A stretch of DNA of 64,000 bases from Paenibacillus graminis (GCF_000758705.1 NZ_CP009287.1:2914001-2978000); one strand, 5' to 3'. Positions 16,853 to 26,261 are shown, numbered from the stretch's first letter. Notes: generated by a model not told the origin, from the letters alone. A program made the numbers and translations.

Positions 16853-17899
16853 ATGATAGAGGAAAAGAAGAAACCGGTGCAAGAACTCGAGCTTCCCCGT
16901 GATTGCACGTTCTCCCCTGAGGACTGGCGGGTACTGGCTGAATACTGGTATCCGGTGGCAATTGCGGAGGAAGTACAGGACAAACCGCTGGCAGTGAAGC
17001 TTCTGGATATGAAGCTGGTATGCTACCGCAGTGAAGGCAGCGTGGTGATCGCCCGGGATCTCTGCTTCCACCGGGGGGCGCCGCTCAGCAAGGGCTGGGT
17101 CGAGAACGGTGAAATTGTGTGCCCGTATCATGGCTTCCGTTACAACTGTGAAGGCAAATGCACCGCTGTACCGGCCCATCCCAGCTCCAAAATCTCACCC
17201 AAACTGAAGCTGATCGTCTATCCGGCGGTGGAGCGATATGGCCTGATCTGGACCTGCCTGGGTACCGCGGCGGAGCAGATTCCGGATTTCCCGGGCTGGG
17301 ATGACCCGGACTATATTAATATTTTACCGCCGAGTTTCGATATTGCCGGTTCGTCCGGCCGCCAGATGGAGGGGTTCCTTGACGTCTCCCATTTTGCTTA
17401 TGTGCATACAGCCACCTTTGGGGACCGGAACAACACTGAGGTTCCCCAGTACAAGGTCAGACGCGAGGGCAATGAGCTGGTCGCTGAATACTGGAGTACG
17501 GTAAGCAACTATGGGAAAGGCCAGGAAAATCCGGCACCGGAGGGTTTCATGTGGCTGCGTGAATTCCGTGTGTTCCCGCCATTTGCGGCTTCCCTTACCG
17601 TCTATTTTCCCGGCGAAGGCCGACTGAAAATCCTGAACTGTGCTTCCCCGGTATCCGCACGCTATACGCGCTTGTTCTGTCCGATTTCCAGGAACTTCGA
17701 CAAGAGTGCCCCGGTCCAGGATACGATTAAGTTCAATCTGCAGGTCTTTGCAGAAGACGCGGAAATGGTGGAGTCACAGACTCCGGAGGATTTGCCGCTC
17801 GATTTGCAGGCCGAAGCGCATATACCAGCTGACCGCACGTCCATCGCTTACCGCCAGCTGCTGACTGAATTGGGTCTGGGACGGTCTTATACTTCTTAA
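16853..17899 (+). CDS. Rieske [2Fe-2S] aromatic-ring oxygenase alpha-subunit-like protein
   Basis: Non-heme iron oxygenase of 348 residues. The N-terminal Rieske domain has Cys71-x-His73 (CFHRG) and Cys90-x2-His93 (CPYHGF). The catalytic domain has the mononuclear iron motif Glu173/Asp177-x2-His180-x4-His185 (EGFLDVSHFAYVH). Overall shape resembles VanA/phthalate dioxygenase-type demethylases and hydroxylases. No reductase or ferredoxin gene is adjacent, so the electron donor must be elsewhere and the substrate is unknown. The frame opens at 16823, but the ATG at 16853 has GAGAGGTGG at proper distance. Confidence 0.9.
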   Translation: MIEEKKKPVQELELPRDCTFSPEDWRVLAEYWYPVAIAEEVQDKPLAVKLLDMKLVCYRSEGSVVIARDLCFHRGAPLSKGWVENGEIVCPYHGFRYNCEGKCTAVPAHPSSKISPKLKLIVYPAVERYGLIWTCLGTAAEQIPDFPGWDDPDYINILPPSFDIAGSSGRQMEGFLDVSHFAYVHTATFGDRNNTEVPQYKVRREGNELVAEYWSTVSNYGKGQENPAPEGFMWLREFRVFPPFAASLTVYFPGEGRLKILNCASPVSARYTRLFCPISRNFDKSAPVQDTIKFNLQVFAEDAEMVESQTPEDLPLDLQAEAHIPADRTSIAYRQLLTELGLGRSYTS

Positions 17900-18126
17900 A
17901 CAGTGGAGCATTCATTCTATAGCTTGATCCCACAGGTTCCTTTCTGTATCTGTTCTCCGGAGCGGCGTGCGGAAAGGGTTTTTGTGTTTTCATCCGCTGA
18001 CTGGAGAATGTAGGCCCATGTCTGATAAAATAGAAATGCAGATGGTAGCATGAATACACAACGATTCCAGACTGTACCGGCAGCGGCGCAATGCAGGACC
18101 GGCATCAACCCAAAGGAGACTTGATT

Positions 18127-19035
18127 GTGAACGAGAAACTGACGCAAGCCTATGAAAGGTTAGGGTTGCCTGAAACCGTAACCAGGGAGGAACTTAACAA
18201 AAGGTTCGATCTGCTGCTAAGACGGCGGCGCTCATTAAACACTGAAGCGGAAATCGCTGCTTATGAAGCGGATTTTCAGGCGATCAAGTTTATTCTGGAT
18301 TCCAGAGATCAGCAGGAAATTCAGGAGGCTGAGGACCAGCGGCTGGCCAAATACGGCAGTCTTGCGGGCGGAGCGCGTAAATGGGAGCGCTTTATGCGGC
18401 TCTATAAGACACATGTCATCATTTCGATTATTGCTGTAATCGTGCTTGTTTTTGCCGGCAACGCGCTCTATAACAACTGGCAGCATAAAAAGTATCTGGC
18501 CACTTTGCCGCCGGTTGACGCGAAGATTATGTTCATAGGCAATTTCGGCGTGAAGGATGAGGACGGTAAAATGGATGCGCTGAACCAGGCGATCATTGAG
18601 CAGTACCCGGAATGGAAGCGTGTGGACAGCAGCATGGTCTATCTTCCCAAGACCGGCGAAGGCTCGGATACCCTGGATATGAATTATATGCAAAAAGCCG
18701 TAGTCGAGCTGGCAGCGAACACGCCGGATATTCTGATCCTCGATGAAGCTACGCTTGAATGGATCGGTAAGCAGGATGGGTTTCAGAATCTGGAGCCCAT
18801 TCTGGCGGATGGCAAGATTTCCAAAGACGATCCCCGCCTGAAGTGGGGAAAGGTGGGAGAGAGCACTGAGGAACAGCTGTACGCTGTTGACATCACAGAC
18901 TCGAAGTTTGTGTCCTCCCTGCCGATCAACCATAACACCAAGTCTATTGAAATTGGAGTGCTGGGCGGGGATGAACCGAAGGAGAAGATCATTCAATTCG
19001 TGAAGCATATCACCGAGGAAGGCGCAGCGAAGTAA
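18127..19035 (+). CDS. membrane protein with J-domain-like N-terminus, function unknown
   Basis: 302 residues. The first about 70 resemble a J domain (LTQAYERLGLPETVTREELNKRF) but lack the HPD motif, so DnaK stimulation is unlikely. One hydrophobic helix follows at about 95-115 (VIISIIAVIVLVFAGNAL), then an extracellular domain of about 180 residues that reads somewhat like part of a periplasmic binding protein (PDILILDEATLEWIGKQDG). The GTG start has AAGGAG 8 nt upstream; the frame's earlier ATG at 18091 lacks an SD. Single gene. I do not recognise a function. Confidence 0.8.
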   Translation: MNEKLTQAYERLGLPETVTREELNKRFDLLLRRRRSLNTEAEIAAYEADFQAIKFILDSRDQQEIQEAEDQRLAKYGSLAGGARKWERFMRLYKTHVIISIIAVIVLVFAGNALYNNWQHKKYLATLPPVDAKIMFIGNFGVKDEDGKMDALNQAIIEQYPEWKRVDSSMVYLPKTGEGSDTLDMNYMQKAVVELAANTPDILILDEATLEWIGKQDGFQNLEPILADGKISKDDPRLKWGKVGESTEEQLYAVDITDSKFVSSLPINHNTKSIEIGVLGGDEPKEKIIQFVKHITEEGAAK

Positions 19036-19096
19036 AAGGTTTTGTTTCGGGAGGAGCTTCCTGCAGCCGGTATTTGCAGCCTCAATAGATGGACAA

Positions 19097-19148
19097 CAAT
19101 AAATGGCGGAACCGAAGGGCACCATGCCTTTCCGTTCCGCCATTATTT
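19097..19148. terminator. bidirectional terminator
   Basis: Stem AAATGGCGGAAC.../...GTTCCGCCATT, flanked by A-rich and T-rich ends, between the convergent J-domain-like gene and pdxK. Confidence 0.75.
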
Positions 19149-19220
19149 GTGTTATAGCGCAGCTGTGCGCTGAAGGATCAACTGCAGCAGGTGCACACCT
19201 TGCTAAGTCTTGTCCCGGGA

Positions 19221-20033
19221 TTAACGCTCCAACCGGTAGCCGCCGTGGAAGACAGGGCCGACATATTGGTTAAACGCGTAGCCGCTGCGGATGGCAGCGG
19301 AGACGAAGTCCTTGGCTTTTACCACTGCATCATGCACAGACAAGCCGTTGGCCAGGCCGCCTGTAATGGCAGCGGCAAAGGTGCAGCCCGCTCCGTGGTT
19401 GTAGGCCGGTTCGATTTTGGCTGTTTCCAGCACAGTATATTCGGAGCCGTCGAAGAACACATCTATTGCCAGATCGCCGCCCAGTGCTTTGCCGCCCTTG
19501 ACGACCACATTTTGGGTGCCGAGCGCGCGGATCAGGCGGGCAGCTTCTTTCATTTCGTCAATGGTAGTCAGCTTGCCCAGCCCGGACAACACACCGGCTT
19601 CGAACAGATTGGGTGTAGCCACTGTGGCGAGAGGCAGCAGCAGATCACGGATCGCATTGGCGCTCTCCGGATTCAAGACTTCATCTTCCCCTTTGCAGAC
19701 CATAACCGGATCAATGACTACGTTAGTCTGCAGGTTCTCCTTGATCGCTTTTTCTGCCACCTTAACGATATCCACACTGCCCAGCATGCCGGTCTTCATG
19801 GCATTTACAGGACCCCCTGCGAACACGGTTTTTAGCTGCTCCGCAACGAGGGCTGCATCAATCGGATAGACATTGTGATGCCAGCCGTTATCCGGGTCCA
19901 TCGTCACAATAGTGGTCAAAGCGCTGAAGCCGTAGGTGCCATACTCCTCAAAGGTTTTGAGGTCAGCCTGGATACCGGCACCTCCGCTGGAGTCACTTCC
20001 GGCAATGGTTAGAGTTTTAATGATTTTTGACAA
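19221..20033 (-). CDS. pdxK: pyridoxine/pyridoxal kinase (ThiD-like PdxK)
   Basis: Phosphorylates B6 vitamers (pyridoxine, pyridoxal) with ATP in the salvage pathway. It has 270 residues and lines up closely with B. subtilis PdxK over its length: [21 protein letters not shown] at the start, [23 protein letters not shown], and the C-terminal anion hole [11 protein letters not shown] with the catalytic Cys typical of this branch. The start is TTG with AAGGAG 10 nt upstream. Hydroxymethylpyrimidine kinase (ThiD) is the main alternative; the family is often bifunctional. Confidence 0.9.
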   Translation of the reverse strand: MSKIIKTLTIAGSDSSGGAGIQADLKTFEEYGTYGFSALTTIVTMDPDNGWHHNVYPIDAALVAEQLKTVFAGGPVNAMKTGMLGSVDIVKVAEKAIKENLQTNVVIDPVMVCKGEDEVLNPESANAIRDLLLPLATVATPNLFEAGVLSGLGKLTTIDEMKEAARLIRALGTQNVVVKGGKALGGDLAIDVFFDGSEYTVLETAKIEPAYNHGAGCTFAAAITGGLANGLSVHDAVVKAKDFVSAAIRSGYAFNQYVGPVFHGGYRLER

Positions 20034-20309
20034 AGCGAACGTCTCCTTCTGGTATATGAATAGATGAAGCCTAATTCAGGTGGAATCTTTTAAACTCTAC
20101 GATATTATAACAAAAAACATTCCCGGTGTCCGCACTCCGGCGGGAACTCGTCTACTGTATTGACCTCCGCTTTCCTGGAAAAGTTTCTTTTTTTGGTAAA
20201 AAAAATTAAGGGAAAATGGGAACAGCAGGAAAAGGCGGTGGGTAGGAGGCGGGTTCTCACCGGAGCAAACTGCATATCCATATAGAAGTACAACGTTTAG
20301 GAGGCTGCC

Positions 20310-21422
20310 ATGATCGAAATCAGCTTATGCATGATCGTCCGCAACGAAGAGAACAGTCTGCCCCGCTGCCTGTCTACCGCAGCAACTATCGCGGATGAGA
20401 TCATTATTGTCGATACGGGGTCAACGGACCGGACCAAAGAAATTGCCGCGTCCTTTGGAGCGGTGATTTATGATTTTACGTGGATCGAGGATTTCTCGGC
20501 GGCCCGGAACTTTGCCTTCAGCAAGGCTGCCAAGGATTATATCCTGTGGCTGGACGCCGATGACTACTTGAAACCAAAGGATCAGGAGCTGTTCAGAGGA
20601 CTCAAGAGCAGTCTTCCAGGGCATGTGGACAGCGTGAATATGCCATATAATCTTGCTTTTGACGCTGCCGGCAATGTGGTTACCTCGCTCCGCCGCAATC
20701 GTCTGGTCCGCCGCAGCTGCAATTTCAAATGGATAGGGCCGGTGCACGAATATCTGGAGGTATACGGCCCATCCTACAGCAGTGATGTCTGCATTACGCA
20801 TGAAAAAGACAAAGCCTACACGGACCGCAATCTGCGGATTTACCAGAAACGGGCCGCAGCCGGTGAAGCCTTCTCCCCGCGGGACCAGTATTATTACGCG
20901 AATGAGCTGCGGGACCACGGGCAGCATGAGGAAGCCTGCCGGTATTATACTCTTTTTCTGGAAGGGGAAGAGGGCTGGATCGAGGATAATTACCAGGCCT
21001 GCCTGCGGCTGGCCGAATGCCAGGAACGGTTGGGGAATAAGGAGGAAGCCTTCCAGGCACTCTGCCGGACGCTGAAGATCGATAAGCCGCGGGCGGAATT
21101 CTGCTGCAGGCTCGGTGCTTGGCACTTGGAGAAGAATCAGCTGCTTCAGGCCGTCTACTGGTATGAGCTCGCTGTGATGCTGCCCCGGCAGAATGACTCT
21201 ATGGGCATACGCAATGAGAGCTACAGCACCTGGCTGCCGAATCTGCAGTTGGCCTTATGCTACGACCGTCTTGGACAGCATGAGAAGGCGAACCAGTTCA
21301 ACGAAACGGCATTGCGTTATCACCCGGCCCATCCCAGCATGCTGTATAACCGGAAATATTTTAAAACCCTGCTCGGTGACAAATATGTCGAGCTGCAGCC
21401 CATTGCAGAGCAGGCGGAGTAA
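20310..21422 (+). CDS. family 2 glycosyltransferase with TPR-like C-terminus
   Basis: 370 residues. The GT2 (GT-A) domain spans about 1-230 with MIVRNEENSLPRC, VDTGSTDRT and the metal-binding DxD in WLDADDYL (Asp82-Asp84). The remainder is helical with TPR-like repeats (YANELRDHGQHEEACRYYTLF, ACLRLAECQERLGNKEEAF). SunS-type and other TPR-GT2 enzymes share this layout and act on peptides or surface glycans; the acceptor here is unknown. The ATG has GGAGG upstream. Its TAA stop is the first base triplet of a four-copy 9-bp tandem repeat. Confidence 0.9.
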   Translation: MIEISLCMIVRNEENSLPRCLSTAATIADEIIIVDTGSTDRTKEIAASFGAVIYDFTWIEDFSAARNFAFSKAAKDYILWLDADDYLKPKDQELFRGLKSSLPGHVDSVNMPYNLAFDAAGNVVTSLRRNRLVRRSCNFKWIGPVHEYLEVYGPSYSSDVCITHEKDKAYTDRNLRIYQKRAAAGEAFSPRDQYYYANELRDHGQHEEACRYYTLFLEGEEGWIEDNYQACLRLAECQERLGNKEEAFQALCRTLKIDKPRAEFCCRLGAWHLEKNQLLQAVYWYELAVMLPRQNDSMGIRNESYSTWLPNLQLALCYDRLGQHEKANQFNETALRYHPAHPSMLYNRKYFKTLLGDKYVELQPIAEQAE

Positions 21423-21455
21423 GCGAGGTAAGCGAGGTAAGCGAGGTAAGCGAGG
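21420..21455 (+). repeat. 9-bp tandem repeat, four copies
   Basis: Four exact copies of TAAGCGAGG beginning with the stop codon of the glycosyltransferase. Because 9 is a multiple of 3, every copy carries an in-frame TAA. Confidence 0.9.
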
Positions 21456-21556
21456 CTTCTCATTCTTGGGTATGCCAATCGACCATGGGTGCCTGGTCCG
21501 CCACAATAACGGATCACCTGTCCTCAGCAGAAAGTATTCGCCTAAGTTTTATTTGG

Positions 21557-21594
21557 TAAAAAAACCCGCGGCACATCTGAATGTGCCGCGGGTT
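21557..21594 (-). terminator. terminator of the SGNH hydrolase gene
   Basis: Perfect 14-bp stem AACCCGCGGCACAT / ATGTGCCGCGGGTT, followed on the minus strand by six to seven T. Confidence 0.85.
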
Positions 21595-21656
21595 CTGCCC
21601 GTTCCATGAAATTCTGTTCCATTAAACAAGGGAACAGGCTGCCTGGCAGCAATGGA

Positions 21657-22424
21657 TCAGCGGCTTTGCAGAGCCTGTCCCTTGCCGTCGAGCAGCAAGT
21701 GGGGTTCGCTGCTGGAGATGAACTCCAGTACCTTGTCATAGATAATCCGGTGTCCTGCCCGGTTGGGATGAATCCCGTCACGGCAGATGAACTCTGTATA
21801 ATCCGGCTGCTGAAGAAAAGCGCCCCGGACATCAATAATCTTCGTCTTGGTGCTCTCAGCGACCCTGATAATGGTGGAATTGTACCGTTCCTGCCACCAG
21901 TAGATTTTGGTGACACTACCGAGAAATTTCATAATGTTCGCTTCCGAGGCCGGATTGTTCCGGCTCACCCATTTGAAGTAGCTGTCCGCATTCAGCGGCG
22001 GCAGGCTCATCAGAATCGGCATGATCCCTTGAGTTCTCAGGAAGTCGATCATATCCCGGAGCATGCTTTCGAATGCCGGGAAATCCGTTTTGGGATTATG
22101 CTCAGCTTCAGGGTTATCCACAATCTCTTCCCAGTGGAAATCGCAGTCGTTCCCCCCGTATTCAATCAGCACCATATCCGGCTTCTCCTTCAGTACATCC
22201 CGTTTGAGATTGCCGAAGCCCTTGAGCAGCGTATTGCCGAATCTGGCGGTGTTGCGCAGCGCCCCCTTCAGCTTGCCTTGCAGCAGAGAGACGTAATTAT
22301 CCTCTAGAATTACATATTTGCTTCTGGACTCGTCATAGACTACACCCTTCGAAATGGAGTCTCCGCTCACCATATACTTATATTCAAGCTCTGCAGCTGC
22401 CGAATGATTTTCATTCTGATGCAT
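21657..22424 (-). CDS. SGNH/GDSL-family hydrolase
   Basis: Serine esterase-type protein of 255 residues. Block I is V-S-G-D-S-I-S with the nucleophile Ser23, block III is GGNDCDFHW with the oxyanion Asn, and block V is DGIHPNRAGH with the catalytic Asp and His. No signal peptide is visible, so it acts inside the cell. Likely a carbohydrate or lipid esterase; the substrate is unknown. The frame opens at a GTG (22430) that abuts the SD; the ATG at 22424 lies 7 nt from GGAGG and is preferred. Neighbouring glycosyltransferases suggest work on glycans. Confidence 0.85.
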   Translation of the reverse strand: MHQNENHSAAAELEYKYMVSGDSISKGVVYDESRSKYVILEDNYVSLLQGKLKGALRNTARFGNTLLKGFGNLKRDVLKEKPDMVLIEYGGNDCDFHWEEIVDNPEAEHNPKTDFPAFESMLRDMIDFLRTQGIMPILMSLPPLNADSYFKWVSRNNPASEANIMKFLGSVTKIYWWQERYNSTIIRVAESTKTKIIDVRGAFLQQPDYTEFICRDGIHPNRAGHRIIYDKVLEFISSSEPHLLLDGKGQALQSR

Positions 22425-22570
22425 GGCCACACCTCCGAAACTATATTGTTCTTAATCTTAGTGTAAACCATTCATGAAGGCATTGCCTATGTATAAACGT
22501 CACGGGTCATGCGAATAAGCAGCTGCAAGATCCGTGATTCCGGAAGCAGCTGCTTCATATTAACTTCAGG

Positions 22571-23677
22571 TTAAAGGCCTCTGCTTATTCTATATCCGGC
22601 CATTCGGCGCAATAAGGGAGCCCGGTTTGACTCATTATGGGGTATATTCTGCATAAACCGCACTACAGCCTGCTCCATGCTGTTCACACTATTATCCCAG
22701 GTCCAGGCCAGAGAATCAGCTTCACCTTGTTCAGCGAGCCGGACTCTGAGCGCAGAGTCAACAATCAGGCGTACCACATCCTGGGCCAGCCGGTTCTCAT
22801 AACGGTAGGAGAGCAGGCAATTCTCCTCGTGGCGGGCATACTGGAGATTTCCCCCGGAGTATACAGATACTAGCGCTGCCCCACAGCGCATAGCCTCCAG
22901 TCCCGGCAGGGAACCGGCATCGAAGGCACTGGCGCTGACAAAAATATCTGCCCCGTTATAATGGTAGCAGAGCTCTTCATCATTCTGCGGAGTGAAGAAC
23001 CGGTATTTGCCCCCGGCATGCATCCTCTGCAAGGATTCCGAAGAATAGAACTCATCCGGCGGACTTATGAAGTTGATGTTCACCTGCGGCATGTTGTGCT
23101 TGACGATATCGAGCTGTTTCACCAAGTAGCCCTGTTCACGGTGCGAGGCAAAGCCGTTCTCTTCCTTGCGCAGAATCGCCGTGATATTCAATGGCTCCTG
23201 CAGCATGTGGCGGATATGCTGGTTACGAAACACCGTGCTGATGCCTACCGGCACAATGCTCCCGGTAATCCCATGGCTCAAAGCTATTAATTCCTGCTGC
23301 CACTGTGATAAAACCAGCAGCTTGTCAGTGATATGATAGGAAGGGAAGGACACTTCGTTCTCCGGCAGGAAGAGCGGCTCATAGCATAGAGACAGGCGGA
23401 TATGCATGCCTTTTCCCTGTTGGCTTGCCGCCTCTGACACGGGGACAGTTGTATAGAAATTGGACACAATAATATCACTGACAGGGAAATCGGATTCTCG
23501 CAGCACAGTGTGGTCCGTCGTTAGTATATTAGAATGGACCTCATAGGAAATGTCGCCCCCTAATGGCATGAGGATCACAACATCATGGCCCCGGGCGGTG
23601 AGCCCGTTGGTGAGTTCTACCAGCATGCGCTGCGCCCCGCCATGGCATAAGGTGAGAATGGGAAATGTAAACCTCAT
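22571..23677 (-). CDS. GT4-type glycosyltransferase (group 1)
   Basis: 368 residues with the GT-B layout. The N-terminal LTLCHGGAQRMLVELTNGLTARGHDVVI and the C-terminal donor-binding region FVSASAFDAGSLPGLEAMRCGAALVSVYSGG, containing the conserved Glu, are typical. Transfers a sugar from a nucleotide donor, acceptor unknown; cell-surface polysaccharide work is likely by family. The frame extends 15 codons upstream to 23722, but the ATG at 23677 has AAGGGAAGAG upstream and begins at the usual position of the first strand. Confidence 0.87.
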   Translation of the reverse strand: MRFTFPILTLCHGGAQRMLVELTNGLTARGHDVVILMPLGGDISYEVHSNILTTDHTVLRESDFPVSDIIVSNFYTTVPVSEAASQQGKGMHIRLSLCYEPLFLPENEVSFPSYHITDKLLVLSQWQQELIALSHGITGSIVPVGISTVFRNQHIRHMLQEPLNITAILRKEENGFASHREQGYLVKQLDIVKHNMPQVNINFISPPDEFYSSESLQRMHAGGKYRFFTPQNDEELCYHYNGADIFVSASAFDAGSLPGLEAMRCGAALVSVYSGGNLQYARHEENCLLSYRYENRLAQDVVRLIVDSALRVRLAEQGEADSLAWTWDNSVNSMEQAVVRFMQNIPHNESNRAPLLRRMAGYRISRGL

Positions 23678-23817
23678 GGATGATCTCTTCCCTTCTACAA
23701 TATAGCTGAAAATAGCAAACACTGGTTATGTATACTATTTTATTCAGCGAATGTCGAAAAGTGCCGGGACTGCAGCCCTTAAATTTTAACGGATCCCCAA
23801 AAAAGGAGGAAGTAAAA

Positions 23818-24324
23818 ATGAATGAGATTATTGGCGAATGTATGAGAAGACTGGATCAGTCGCTGGGGTATCTGGAGCTGGCAGCCGGAAGGCTGACGGA
23901 GGACCAGATATGGTTTCGTCCACGGCCAAAGATGAACGCGATAGGCAATCTGTGCCTGCATTTGGCCGGCAACGAATATCAGCATCTGGTCTGCGCGGTC
24001 GGGGGGCGTCCGGCAGAGAGGGACAGACCTTCAGAATTTTTGACCCGTGGAGGCTGTACTCCGGAGGAGCTGCTGGAGTCATTGAGGGAAGTAAGACGGG
24101 AAAGCCGGGCTGTAGTCAATGGATTGACGGAAAAGGATCTGGAGCGGGCCGTCACCGTGCATTATACCGAGAGTTCAGAAATGGAGAATTACAGCTGGAG
24201 TATTCAAAAGGTACTGATCGGTACGGCAGAGCATTACGCCTACCATACCGGCCAGATTGTGTATCTCGCGAAATGGCTGCAGGAAGAGGATGTGCATCTG
24301 CTGAACTGGAAGCATTACGACTGA
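23818..24324 (+). CDS. DinB family protein (DUF1572-like)
   Basis: Four-helix-bundle protein of 168 residues related to DinB/YfiT metal-dependent enzymes, some of which are thiol transferases. The likely metal-ligand His residues are in LCLHLAGNEYQHL (near 46-53) and in GTAEHYAYHTGQIVYL near residue 145. The ATG at 23818 has AAAGGAGGA 6 nt upstream; the frame's earlier start at 23728 lacks one. The 3' end overlaps the end of the convergent isomerase gene by 10 nt. Confidence 0.85.
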   Translation: MNEIIGECMRRLDQSLGYLELAAGRLTEDQIWFRPRPKMNAIGNLCLHLAGNEYQHLVCAVGGRPAERDRPSEFLTRGGCTPEELLESLREVRRESRAVVNGLTEKDLERAVTVHYTESSEMENYSWSIQKVLIGTAEHYAYHTGQIVYLAKWLQEEDVHLLNWKHYD

Positions 24325-25160
24325 GGGCTTCTTAGGCGTTCCAGCAGCTTCACCGTTTCACGGATTTCGGGGCCTTGAATATCCTCCAGCGAGATATCGA
24401 TCATCGGTTTGTGGGCCTGGAGCTTATTCAGGAACTCTGCAGTGTGGAACAATCCCCGGCCTGCCTGGCCATGGCGGATGCGGTTTCCCTCGGCATAAAT
24501 ATCCTTCAGATGGGCCAGGATGATCCGGTCTCCGAACAGGCTGAAGGCATCATCTACAATCTCATCCTGGTTCTGGACATTGTCTCCGATCAAGTTACAG
24601 GGATCAAAGACTACGCCAATTGCGCTGGAGGGGACTTCGTCGAGAATCCGGCGCACTTTGGCCGGAGTGGACAATGTATGGGTGCTTACGCCTTCCAGCC
24701 CGAGGAACACTCCCCATTTTTCAGCTTCCTCGGCCAGCTCCCCGACCGTGGCCCGCAGCGTCTCCCAGCCCAGTTCCTCATAACGGTAGGGCTCAAATTC
24801 GGCAAAAGTGGTCAAAGCTCCGGTCTCCGTAGCGACCATCGGTGCCCCGAACAGCCGGGCATAACGCAAATGCTCCTTGAACCGCTCGATCTCCCCCCGG
24901 CGGATGGCCGGATCGGGATGAATCGGGTTAATGTAACAGCCGAGTACACCGATGCGGATTCCCGCGCGGTCAAACTGTTCGGCAATATAATTGGCAAGGC
25001 CCGGGCTAAGTTTCCCGGTTGAGGTATCGATATCCTGTATAGCTTTGGACAAGGCCAGCTGGACGAAATCAATTCCAAAGCCTTGAAGCGCGGCAGTCAG
25101 CTCTTTAAGGGGCAGACAGCCTGCGGTGTGGGCCAAAGTTCCGTAACGGATGGTAAACAT
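24315..25160 (-). CDS. sugar phosphate isomerase/epimerase (xylose isomerase-like TIM barrel)
   Basis: TIM-barrel protein of 281 residues (AP endonuclease 2 superfamily). Conserved metal-site regions appear as FLGLEGVSTHTL (Glu), GVVFDPCNLIGDN (Asp) and ILAHLKDIYAEG (His, Asp), plus DISLEDIQGPE near the end. Such proteins isomerise or epimerise ketoses or inositols; the substrate is unknown. The SD AAAAGGAG directly abuts the ATG at 25160, an unusual spacing, but the frame's upstream start is worse. It is divergent from the CE7 esterase across a 102-bp region containing a good cre site. Confidence 0.85.
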   Translation of the reverse strand: MFTIRYGTLAHTAGCLPLKELTAALQGFGIDFVQLALSKAIQDIDTSTGKLSPGLANYIAEQFDRAGIRIGVLGCYINPIHPDPAIRRGEIERFKEHLRYARLFGAPMVATETGALTTFAEFEPYRYEELGWETLRATVGELAEEAEKWGVFLGLEGVSTHTLSTPAKVRRILDEVPSSAIGVVFDPCNLIGDNVQNQDEIVDDAFSLFGDRIILAHLKDIYAEGNRIRHGQAGRGLFHTAEFLNKLQAHKPMIDISLEDIQGPEIRETVKLLERLRSPQS

Positions 25161-25203
25161 CTCCTTTTGGAAAATAGGGATTTGTATTATTATTAACTTT
25201 ATA

Positions 25204-25218
25204 TTAATAGCGCTTACA
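25204..25218. promoter_or_regulatory. cre site between divergent isomerase and esterase genes
   Basis: TTAATAGCGCTTACA matches WTGNAARCGNWWWCA at 13 of 15 positions, including the central AGCGCT. It probably lets CcpA control one or both divergent genes. Confidence 0.55.
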
Positions 25219-25262
25219 GCTACTTGCAATCATAACGCGCTGACAGAATAGGAGAGCATGCA

Positions 25263-26234
25263 ATGAATACGATAGAGCTCCGCAAGCAGGAACTCGAGAA
25301 CTGCCGTCCTGAACCGACGCTGGAACCAGGGAAAGTCAACGAATTTTGGGATGGCATTCTTGCAGAGTATGCCCGCAAACCGCTGGAGATTATTTCTGTG
25401 CCCGAAGTGACGCCGTATCCGGGAATGCGGGTAGACAAAGTCAGCTTCCAGAGCTTTGATGAAACAAGGGTCAATGCCTGGCATATTCAGCCTGCACAGG
25501 CGGCGAATGGCGAAGGGCAGCTTCCCTGCATCATTACGTTTCCCGGCTATACCGGGGACAGGGGATATCCGGAGCGTTATGCTTCCTGGGTACTGCTCGG
25601 CTATTCCGTCCTGGCCGTAGATGTGCGGGGACAACTGGGAGAGACCGGAAATCTGCTGCCCATGGAGAGCGGTGTGGCCAAGGGCTGGATTACGCAGGGA
25701 CTGCTGGAGAAGGAACGTTCTTATTATATGGCGGTGGCTATGGATACCGTCCGTGCCGCGGAAACGGCTGCGCAGCTTCCGGGCGTAGACCCGTCGCGCA
25801 TCGCGATTACCGGCGGCAGCCAGGGCGGGGGCATTGCTCTGCTGGCTGGTGCCCTAAGCAGCCGGATCGCTGCTGTGGCCGCAGATATCCCCAATCTGTG
25901 CCGGCTGGATTTCGGCGTGCTGAATTCAACCAGCTCCCTGACCGAAATCGGCGCTTATGTGCGGCGTTATCCGGAGCATCTGGAACAGGTCCTGGATACG
26001 CTTGCTTACTTCGATATCGTGAATCTGGCCCCGCGCATTGCGGCCCCGGTTCTGATTTCTGTCGGCTGGAAGGATACGGTCTGTATGCCCGAAAGCGTAT
26101 ATGCCGCGTATAACCGCATAGAGTCGGATAAGCAGATTCTGGACTATCCGTTCTCCGGACATGAGGTTAGTGAATATCATCACCGCCAGAAGGTATTGTT
26201 TTTACAAAAACATCTGGGTCAGGCGGAACGCTAG
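25263..26234 (+). CDS. CE7 acetyl xylan esterase / cephalosporin-C deacetylase
   Basis: Cytosolic deacetylase of 323 residues (alpha/beta hydrolase, CE7), which removes acetyl groups from xylo-oligosaccharides. The triad is Ser176 in GGSQGGG, Asp261 in GWKDTV, and His290 in FSGHE. The family motif RGQ is present in VDVRGQLGE, and the length matches known members (about 318-325). No signal peptide, as usual. SD AGGAG precedes the ATG. A terminator follows. The nearby cre site fits a role in hemicellulose use, together with the GH51 gene 5 kb away. Confidence 0.93.
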   Translation: MNTIELRKQELENCRPEPTLEPGKVNEFWDGILAEYARKPLEIISVPEVTPYPGMRVDKVSFQSFDETRVNAWHIQPAQAANGEGQLPCIITFPGYTGDRGYPERYASWVLLGYSVLAVDVRGQLGETGNLLPMESGVAKGWITQGLLEKERSYYMAVAMDTVRAAETAAQLPGVDPSRIAITGGSQGGGIALLAGALSSRIAAVAADIPNLCRLDFGVLNSTSSLTEIGAYVRRYPEHLEQVLDTLAYFDIVNLAPRIAAPVLISVGWKDTVCMPESVYAAYNRIESDKQILDYPFSGHEVSEYHHRQKVLFLQKHLGQAER

Positions 26235-26261
26235 GCCAAACAAGTTGTCTCCTAAGAAAAA

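Noticed and set aside
18235..19143. 302-codon minus-strand frame opposite the J-domain-like gene
   Set aside because: Fully antisense, no SD, no recognisable domain; the plus-strand frame has membrane and domain features and an SD.
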